Source: Epithemia pelagica (lineage: Eukaryota > Bacillariophyta > Bacillariophyceae > Surirellales > Surirellaceae). From it: 64,000 nt of DNA. The stretch covers positions 2,666,001-2,730,000 of the forward strand of contig OX337233.1 of the NCBI GenBank assembly GCA_946965045.2, given 5' to 3'. Below the pieces are notes generated by a model. It saw only the letters and a list, made by a program, of their open reading frames with translations. It was not told where the DNA came from and made no database searches. The translations under genes and the position numbers were made by a program. Shown here in pieces: positions 58,014-64,000 of the stretch; the stretch's first letter is position 1; each line of letters starts with the position of its first letter.

Positions 58014-59414
58014 ATGTCGAATGACCACACTGAATCTGCTCCTGCCTCAACGGTAGATCCTACAAAAGCGACGACGGAAACTACCATGGAAGATGTCAAA
58101 ACCGACGACCCTGCCAATGACGATCGCGTTCCCGTGACGATTCTTTCGGGGTTCCTTGGATCGGGCAAGACGACTCTACTTCGATACATTTTGGAATCCC
58201 ACGAGCACAAACAAAAGGTTGCTGTGATTGTCAATGACATGGCCAGTCTCAACATTGACGCGTCGGTCGTCGGTGGGGACTACGATTCCATCGTACAAGC
58301 CAAAAAGGAAATTGTTTCTCTTTCCAACGGGTGCATCTGTTGCGCGCTTCGCGGTGACTTGATTCGAGAAATCAATCGAATTCGAAACCTGGGGAAATAC
58401 GACTACGTTTTGATTGAATCCACGGGCGTGGCGGAACCTCAACAAGTGGCCGAAAGTTTCTGCCTCGACCCTGCGACACAACAGCTCGCCGAAGACCCAT
58501 CTCAAATGCTTTGGACAGTTGCGCGTCTTGACACGTGTGTGACTGTATTGGATGCCAAGGAATTTCCACGTCTCATCAAGTCCGTCGGTCGGTTCAAGGA
58601 TCTGTTTACTGATGGTTTGGAAGAAAACGATCCGTCGGGAGAAGGCAAGAAAAGTATTGCCAATCTTCTCATTGAACAGGTCGAGTTTGCGAATGTGGTC
58701 TTAGTCAACAAGGTTGATTTGGTTTCGGACGAAGAACGCGAAAGTGTCATTCACGTTGTCAAGACGTTGAATCCCAAAGCCAAGATTTTATCAACGTCCT
58801 ACAGCAAACTTGATCTCAAGGAAGTACTCAACAGCTTTCGATTTTCCATGGATGAGGCGCGACTGAGCGTGGGATGGCTCGATTCGCTCAAGCGGGCAAG
58901 GGACGAAGAAGTCAAGACCGAGACAGAGGAATACGGTATCTCGTCGTTTGTGTACAAGGCACGAAAGCCGTTTCATCCAGCTCGCTTGTCTGCTTGGATT
59001 CGTCGCATCTTTCACTTTTGTCATGAATGGCAAGAATTAAACGATGAAGAGGCCAAAGAAGTGGACGATACAACGCAATTAGCCACGATGGAAGAAGAGT
59101 TTGGCCAAATCCTTCGCTCGAAAGGTATCTGTTGGATCGCAGGATGGGACTCCATGCAAGTATCATGGTCCAATAGCGGACGCATCCTTCAAATATCTCC
59201 CATGATGCCCTGGTTTGCCGAAATCCCTAAAGATCAATGGGAGAAGCGCACGACTGAAGAAGTTGAAGAAATGCGAAAGGACTTTGAAGAACCTCATGGG
59301 GATCGACGTCAAGCAATTGTTTTTATTGGCATCAATCTGAATCACGAAGCCTTGATTGCATCCCTGGACAAGGTTCTTCTGACCGACGATGAGATGAAAC
59401 AACACTGTAGTTAG
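58014..59414 (+). CDS. CobW/COG0523-family GTPase, shorter tandem copy
   Basis: Single exon, 466 residues. Motifs: Walker A GFLGSGKTTLLRYIL, the metal-binding CxCC in LSNGCICCALRGDL, Walker B region YVLIESTGVAEP, and NKVD for guanine recognition. The C-terminal CobW domain (ISSFVYKARKPFHPARLSAW) is followed by a GDRRQAIVFIGINL block and the protein ends soon after LLTDDEMKQHCS. CobW GTPases use GTP to load metal (Zn, Co or similar) onto client proteins. Compared with its neighbour at 60,107 it has a longer Thr/Asp-rich N-terminus and lacks the C-terminal 170-residue His/Glu-rich extension. No targeting signal, so probably cytosolic. Confidence 0.93.
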   Translation: MSNDHTESAPASTVDPTKATTETTMEDVKTDDPANDDRVPVTILSGFLGSGKTTLLRYILESHEHKQKVAVIVNDMASLNIDASVVGGDYDSIVQAKKEIVSLSNGCICCALRGDLIREINRIRNLGKYDYVLIESTGVAEPQQVAESFCLDPATQQLAEDPSQMLWTVARLDTCVTVLDAKEFPRLIKSVGRFKDLFTDGLEENDPSGEGKKSIANLLIEQVEFANVVLVNKVDLVSDEERESVIHVVKTLNPKAKILSTSYSKLDLKEVLNSFRFSMDEARLSVGWLDSLKRARDEEVKTETEEYGISSFVYKARKPFHPARLSAWIRRIFHFCHEWQELNDEEAKEVDDTTQLATMEEEFGQILRSKGICWIAGWDSMQVSWSNSGRILQISPMMPWFAEIPKDQWEKRTTEEVEEMRKDFEEPHGDRRQAIVFIGINLNHEALIASLDKVLLTDDEMKQHCS

Positions 59415-60106
59415 TTCGGTGGTATGGCTTCGAGGGATTATGCATACTCCTCAGATAAAACCTTTCATACATAAAGATTTTTCCTTTCTTGTGTCTTTCA
59501 CCCATGTACTTTTTCGTTTCTTGGAGCAATCCTCCGTTTCACGTCCGAGCATGCACTTGCTCCTCGTCGAGCTACGAAACGGTTTGGTAATCCGAAGTGA
59601 AACCCACACTCAATGCCACTTGGCACTTGGTATGTGATATACGTCCAATGTTCCGACCCTGGCTAAAACAGTTTCGACTTTGGCGTTCCTTTTCTGGACA
59701 CTTCTCTTGACTTTCTTATTGATACTCGTACTCGTATACTCCTAGAAAAGCAATCGGCAGCTCTGAGGTAGTTACTCCTAGGTAGCTAGTTCATACGCGT
59801 CACGGATGCATTCCGCGACCGCAACTGCGCCACGTCACCCAGAGGAACAAGAGGCCTTTTCGAGAGACCCCGGGGGGTGGGCCTGTGGGCCTACCTTATC
59901 TCATGTGTCCATTCACGGATAGTTTTATGATTTTTCCCCATGAATATGGATAATTTCCGAGTAAATCGTAAATTTACTTTCTATTTTAGCGAGTATTGCA
60001 GCGATAGAATCTTTCGTGGCACGACAGCCAACCAAATCCTTTCGTTGTCCCATTTACAAGAAGATCATCAGTCTCTCAACGATCGGTGTAGAGGAGTTGT
60101 CCCATC
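59415..60106. other. Spacer between tandem CobW genes
   Basis: About 692 bases. I looked for a decayed copy of the C-terminal extension found in the second gene and did not see one. It holds the 3' end of the first gene and the promoter of the second. Confidence 0.4.
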
Positions 60107-62008
60107 ATGTCGAACGACGATGCCGATGACGACCGCGTCCCGGTGACAATCCTTTCGGGGTTCTTGGGCGCCGGAAAGACGACCCTGCTTCGATACATTT
60201 TAGAGTCTCATGAGCACAAGCAAAAGGTTGCTGTGATTGTAAATGACATGGCCAGTCTCAACATTGACGCTGCCGTTGTGGGTGGAGATTTCGGATCCAT
60301 TGTTCAAGCCAAGAAAGAGGTCGTTTCGCTTTCCAACGGTTGTATCTGTTGTGCCCTTCGTGGAGACTTGATCCGAGAAATCAACCGCATCCGAAAACTT
60401 GGTAGCTACGACTACATTTTGATCGAATCGACCGGTGTAGCGGAACCCCAACAGGTGGCGGAAAGTTTCTGTGCAGATCCTGAAACGCAAGATCTGGCAG
60501 AAGACCCGTCTCAGATGCTTTGGAATGTTGCACGCCTTGACACATGTGTGACCGTGTTGGATGCCAAAGAATTTCCGCGTCTCATCAAATCCGTCGATCG
60601 ATTCAAAGACCTATTCACGGACGGATTGGAGGAGAATGATCCTGACGGTGAAGGTGAGAAAAACATTGCAGACTTACTCATTGAACAGGTTGAGTTTGCC
60701 AATGTCATCCTTGTGAACAAGGTAGATTTGGTGTCTGAAGAAGAACGTGAACAACTAGTCCGGGTAGTTTCCACGTTGAACCCGAAAGCCAAGATTTTGT
60801 GCACGTCCTACAGCAAGGTCGACCTTAAGGAGATTCTTAACAGCCACTTATTTTCGATGGAGGAGGCACAAATGAGCGCTGGGTGGCTTGATTCCTTGAA
60901 AGAGTCAAAACATGGGGAAATCAAGACAGAGACGGACGAATACAACATCTCATCGTTCGTTTATCGAGCACGTAAACCATTCCATCCTACACGCTTGTCT
61001 GCTTGGATACGACGAATCTTTCACTTTTCGCAGGAATGGAACGAAAATGACGTGAAGGACGACTCGGAACAACTTGCGTCCATGGAATCAAACTTTGGCC
61101 AAATTCTTCGCTCCAAAGGTTTTTGCTGGATTGCCGGACGAGACAACATGCAGGCATCGTGGTCAAACAGTGGACGTCTTGTCCTCATTTCTCCCATGAT
61201 GCCTTGGTGTGCCGTTACTCCCGAGAAGGAATGGGTTGCCGAAACACCCGAAGAAGTTGAAGAAATGCGCAAAAACTTTGAAGGACCATACGACGATCGC
61301 CGCCAGGCAATTGTCTTCATTGGAATTCAGTTGAAGAAAGAAGCTCTGATTTCGTCCCTGAATGAGTGCTTGCTTACTGACGCCGAATTGACAAACCACT
61401 CATTAACTGCCAACTATCGATACCATGATACTCTTCCTGCTTGGTTAAAAACTTATGAAGAACCAGGCGAAACCTTTTGTCCAATATTGCAGGTTGATCA
61501 GAGACACAGGTTTGAGGTTGCACCAGGTCTTTTATTGCGCATAACCAACCTTGCCCTCGACATTCCTATTGAAATGGAGACTGATCCAACAGATTACAAG
61601 ATATGTGCGAAAATATGGTTGGACCAAGGCGAAGGATCGGACAAGGAGTCGCGCTTGTTGGCAACTCTACGCTCTGGATTCTCTGAGCAATATTCTCTTG
61701 CTGTTGAGGTGGCTTCGAAAGTTGTCGAACATGAGGAAGGAGGCGATGAGGAAGAAGAGGAGCACGAGCATGATCACGTGCATGAAGCGGAAAGCACAGT
61801 GCACTGGCTACGAATGGAGCTGATCACTAGGGCGACTGGTAAACGTAGTCATACAGGGGAGACGTTGGCACCAGACTGTGAGGGAGTGCGGGTGCACGCT
61901 TTAGGATCAATCATGCTGCATCCTTCGCGTGAAACGGAAGGAGAAGAAGACAACGAGGATGAAGAAAATGGAGAAGCGTGTGCATTACACGGTCACAACC
62001 ACAAGTAG
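60107..62008 (+). CDS. CobW/COG0523-family GTPase with C-terminal His/Glu-rich extension
   Basis: Single exon, 633 residues. The G domain and CobW domain match the upstream paralogue closely: GFLGAGKTTLLRYIL, LSNGCICCALRGDL, YILIESTGVAEP, VNKVDLVSEEE, ISSFVYRARKPFHPTRLSAW. After the shared end (LLTDAEL) comes an extra domain of about 170 residues: a beta-rich part (FEVAPGLLLRITNLALDIPI) interrupted by an acidic and His-rich loop (EEEEEHEHDHVHEAES) and a final HGHNHK. Clusters of His and Glu like these bind transition metals in metallochaperones. The extension may be a metal reservoir or a client-binding module and is the main difference between the two copies. Confidence 0.93.
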   Translation: MSNDDADDDRVPVTILSGFLGAGKTTLLRYILESHEHKQKVAVIVNDMASLNIDAAVVGGDFGSIVQAKKEVVSLSNGCICCALRGDLIREINRIRKLGSYDYILIESTGVAEPQQVAESFCADPETQDLAEDPSQMLWNVARLDTCVTVLDAKEFPRLIKSVDRFKDLFTDGLEENDPDGEGEKNIADLLIEQVEFANVILVNKVDLVSEEEREQLVRVVSTLNPKAKILCTSYSKVDLKEILNSHLFSMEEAQMSAGWLDSLKESKHGEIKTETDEYNISSFVYRARKPFHPTRLSAWIRRIFHFSQEWNENDVKDDSEQLASMESNFGQILRSKGFCWIAGRDNMQASWSNSGRLVLISPMMPWCAVTPEKEWVAETPEEVEEMRKNFEGPYDDRRQAIVFIGIQLKKEALISSLNECLLTDAELTNHSLTANYRYHDTLPAWLKTYEEPGETFCPILQVDQRHRFEVAPGLLLRITNLALDIPIEMETDPTDYKICAKIWLDQGEGSDKESRLLATLRSGFSEQYSLAVEVASKVVEHEEGGDEEEEEHEHDHVHEAESTVHWLRMELITRATGKRSHTGETLAPDCEGVRVHALGSIMLHPSRETEGEEDNEDEENGEACALHGHNHK

Positions 62009-62288
62009 GACTCTTCAACCCCTAAGGCCATCCTCTATGGTGCGAGTATCGAACCTACATTTTAATCATTGAGGAATTCTTATCGGCAGTTTTATATCTT
62101 ATGGAGTAGGGAGGTTGACTTTGTTATCGCTTTAACAAACCTTCATGAGAAAGCTCCATGGTGGTTGGGATTACGGATTCCGAAAACGCGATTCTTCCGA
62201 TACTTATGTGCGATTGCAATGTGCACAAACCACGTCACCGGGCCACTTTTGGTTTGGGGTTTCCATTCTTAGATTTAGCCTGATCACC

Positions 62289-62867
62289 ATGATGATTCGA
62301 TCCAACTTGTTTCTAATCTTTTCTTCTCTGAGTTACGTGTGCTCCCTCAATGTCCATCCCCCCGTGGCGCGCAGAGACGCCGTAAAAAGCATCACCCAAA
62401 TGGTATCTGCTTCTCTTGGGTCCTTTGCCATGATGCCTTCCTTGGCGGCCAGGGCATCCGAGAACGACGACCGAATTTCCGATACCGAGATCAAAGAAAC
62501 GGTAGAGAAAGACATCTTGGAGCGGCAGTTCTTGGTGACTGGGAACTTGACGCCTCGGGTCTATCGTCCCACAGCAACCTTTACGGACGAAATTGATACC
62601 TACCAAATGGATCAATGGATGAAAGGTACACAAAAGTTATTTGTGGGTGAAAAATCAGAGATACGGTTGGTTGGAGACGTCATGGTATCACCTGAGAAGG
62701 TAGAATTCCGTTTCGACGAAGATCTCATGTTCCGAATCCCTTTTCGTCCGACTGTCTCTCTGACCGGCAAAGTTGTACTTGCGCGAGACGAAGCCGGGTA
62801 CATCACATCGTACCAAGAGTTTTGGGATCAAGATGTTGTTTCTGTTCTCAAGACGGCCAAGTTCTGA
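62289..62867 (+). CDS. Predicted thylakoid-lumen DUF2358-like protein
   Basis: Single exon, 192 residues; ATG 62,289 (or 62,292) directly precedes a hydrophobic stretch. The N-terminus MMIRSNLFLIFSSLSYVCS is a signal peptide, followed by a basic transit region and ARRDAVKSITQMVSASLGSF with an ARA/SE end, a twin-arginine-type lumen signal. The mature part RQFLVTGNLTPRVYRPTATF, with TDEIDTYQMDQWMKGTQKLF and a run of beta strands (FRFDEDLMFRIPFRPTVSLT), resembles the SnoaL-like DUF2358 family seen in cyanobacteria and plastids, whose role is unclear. The family call is from pattern only. It overlaps no other gene and follows CobW-2 by 280 bases. Confidence 0.7.
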   Translation: MMIRSNLFLIFSSLSYVCSLNVHPPVARRDAVKSITQMVSASLGSFAMMPSLAARASENDDRISDTEIKETVEKDILERQFLVTGNLTPRVYRPTATFTDEIDTYQMDQWMKGTQKLFVGEKSEIRLVGDVMVSPEKVEFRFDEDLMFRIPFRPTVSLTGKVVLARDEAGYITSYQEFWDQDVVSVLKTAKF

Positions 62868-63107
62868 ACGCAGTGTCTTATTTCAGTTACCTGTTGCCTC
62901 TATTAATCGTACTGCTCGTTAAAATGTTTGTGATCTTGGACCACAGTGAGTCTTGAGATCGTTCGGCTATCAGTAACTCGATACATCAGTTTAAAGAAGC
63001 ACTACTTTGCTTTTTCTTTCAGACGCTTATCAACCTTAAATACAAGCGCTACTCCCGACAAAGAACCCCATCCATTGCATCAATTGACCAGAGACATCTT
63101 GAACCAT

Positions 63108-64000
63108 TTAGTCTCCTCCACGTCTAGTGAACCTTCTTAGGAATCGTCGAAGCCCTCGTTTTCTCTCAGGGTGATCGTCGTCACTGTCACCGTCTTTGCC
63201 GTCTCCTGGCTTTTTGAACCCGCGTGTAATGGCAATGCGTGCCTCTTCCAGAGTGGCATCGGGTCCGAGTGGACTCTGCGTGTTCTTTCGTCTATCCTTG
63301 TAAAAGTTTGGATCCTTGGTTCGTTCCAAGTAATCATCTCCCTCTACTTCAGCTAGAATATCAATAGGAAGCTCTGAATCAAAATCACATGCAAGGACAG
63401 TGATTGAAATCTCTTCTTCCATGGCTGGATCAACCAAAGCACCAAAGATGATGTTGGCATTGTCATCCGCGTTCTCGTAAATAACCTCACTAGCTTCGTT
63501 GATTTCTTGAAGTCCCATATCTTCTCCACCGACAATGTTAAAGACAATGCGTTTTGCCCTTTGAATTGGGAAGTCCAATAATGGACTCGATATAGCCGCA
63601 ACAGCAGCATCCGATGCGCGATTCTTGCCAATTCCGGTACCAACACCCATGAGAGCTGTTCCAGCATCTTTCATGACAGCTCGAACATCGGCAAAATCTA
63701 CATTCACAAGACCTGCTTTCAGAATGATTTCTGAAATCCCAATGACACCCTGCCTCAAAATATCATCGGCCACAAGAAAGGCATCCGTCACGGGTGTATT
63801 GTCTGGAACGATCCGTAACAATTTATCGTTGGACACAACAATCAAAGTGTCCACATGTCTGCGCAATTCCTCAATAGCTGCTTCAGCCTGTCTCATTCGA
63901 TTCCTTCCTTCAAAGGCAAAGGGTTTGGTAACAACACCTACTGTCAAACACCCACAATCGTTCTTGGCAATTTCGGCCACTACCGGTGCCGCACCGGACC
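63108..64000 (-). CDS. ftsZ: FtsZ, plastid-division GTPase, C-terminal part (5' end outside window)
   Basis: The frame stays open to the right edge, so about 297 residues are visible and the N-terminus lies beyond it. The first visible residues read [12 protein letters not shown], the end of the tubulin-signature Gly loop (G-x-G-T-G). Further FtsZ blocks: [48 protein letters not shown] (T7 synergy loop with NxDFADV) and [20 protein letters not shown]. FtsZ polymerises into the ring that constricts the plastid. The C-terminus is acidic then basic ([17 protein letters not shown]); the Arg-rich tail may contact membrane or the partner that anchors the ring. Which plastid FtsZ type this is cannot be told here. 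Confidence 0.95.
   Translation of the reverse strand, partial: SGAAPVVAEIAKNDCGCLTVGVVTKPFAFEGRNRMRQAEAAIEELRRHVDTLIVVSNDKLLRIVPDNTPVTDAFLVADDILRQGVIGISEIILKAGLVNVDFADVRAVMKDAGTALMGVGTGIGKNRASDAAVAAISSPLLDFPIQRAKRIVFNIVGGEDMGLQEINEASEVIYENADDNANIIFGALVDPAMEEEISITVLACDFDSELPIDILAEVEGDDYLERTKDPNFYKDRRKNTQSPLGPDATLEEARIAITRGFKKPGDGKDGDSDDDHPERKRGLRRFLRRFTRRGGD

Overview
The window is nuclear DNA of a photosynthetic stramenopile, most likely a pennate diatom. Genes lie on both strands at eukaryotic spacing, with short GT-AG introns of 43 to about 213 nt. Several products carry an N-terminal signal peptide followed by an aromatic residue at the cleavage point (AQA/F, TQA/F), the bipartite complex-plastid targeting signal. 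Two secreted leucine-rich-repeat proteins carry the long P-T/P-S-rich tracts typical of diatoms. No CRISPR array, rRNA gene, tRNA or complete transposon was recognised. All exon joins below were deduced by eye from reading frame, splice-site bases and family similarity.

Layout. 1-11.4 kb: 3' part of a giant VPS13-type lipid-transfer protein, cut by the left edge, with an embedded PDZ-like domain. 11.4-14.6 kb: a patchwork in which an orphan coiled-coil gene is flanked by a second copy of the VPS13 3' end and a copy of the 5' flank of an LRR gene located 10 kb away. 14.6-19.1 kb: a head-to-head pair of thylakoid-lumen FKBP-type proteins (one with a 17-nt microexon) and a WD40 protein. 19.1-30.5 kb: an AAA-like/Crinkler-like NTPase, an LRR protein, a DUF3291 protein, a diatom-type orphan, a non-coding stretch with a 33-bp inverted repeat, and a 642-residue protein made of two copies of an unrecognised module.

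32-41 kb: PCNA with a divergent tandem paralogue, an SMP-30/gluconolactonase-like protein, a small plastid protein, and a head-to-head pair of an adenosine-deaminase-like enzyme and a malate/lactate-dehydrogenase-2 family protein that seems to lack the family's catalytic histidines. 41-53 kb: a membrane-anchored orphan, a cathepsin X/Z-like protease whose catalytic Asn sits in a 16-nt microexon, ribosomal protein uL22 (RPL17), a secreted P-T-rich LRR protein, a ubiquitin-like/STI1 protein with a signal peptide, and an ABHD-type hydrolase. 53-64 kb: a second secreted P-S-rich LRR protein, tandem CobW-type GTPases, a predicted lumenal DUF2358-like protein, and the C-terminal part of plastid-division FtsZ, cut by the right edge.

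The genes do not form an operon or a single pathway. Themes that recur are plastid-lumen proteins (two FKBPs, the DUF2358-like protein), local tandem duplication (PCNA, CobW), very small exons, and dispersed fragments of neighbouring genes. The points most worth following are the NTPase gene, the two-module protein, the two catalytic or core-motif microexons, the His-less LDH2 protein, the secreted Ubl-STI1 protein and the chimeric patch at 13.88-14.43 kb.
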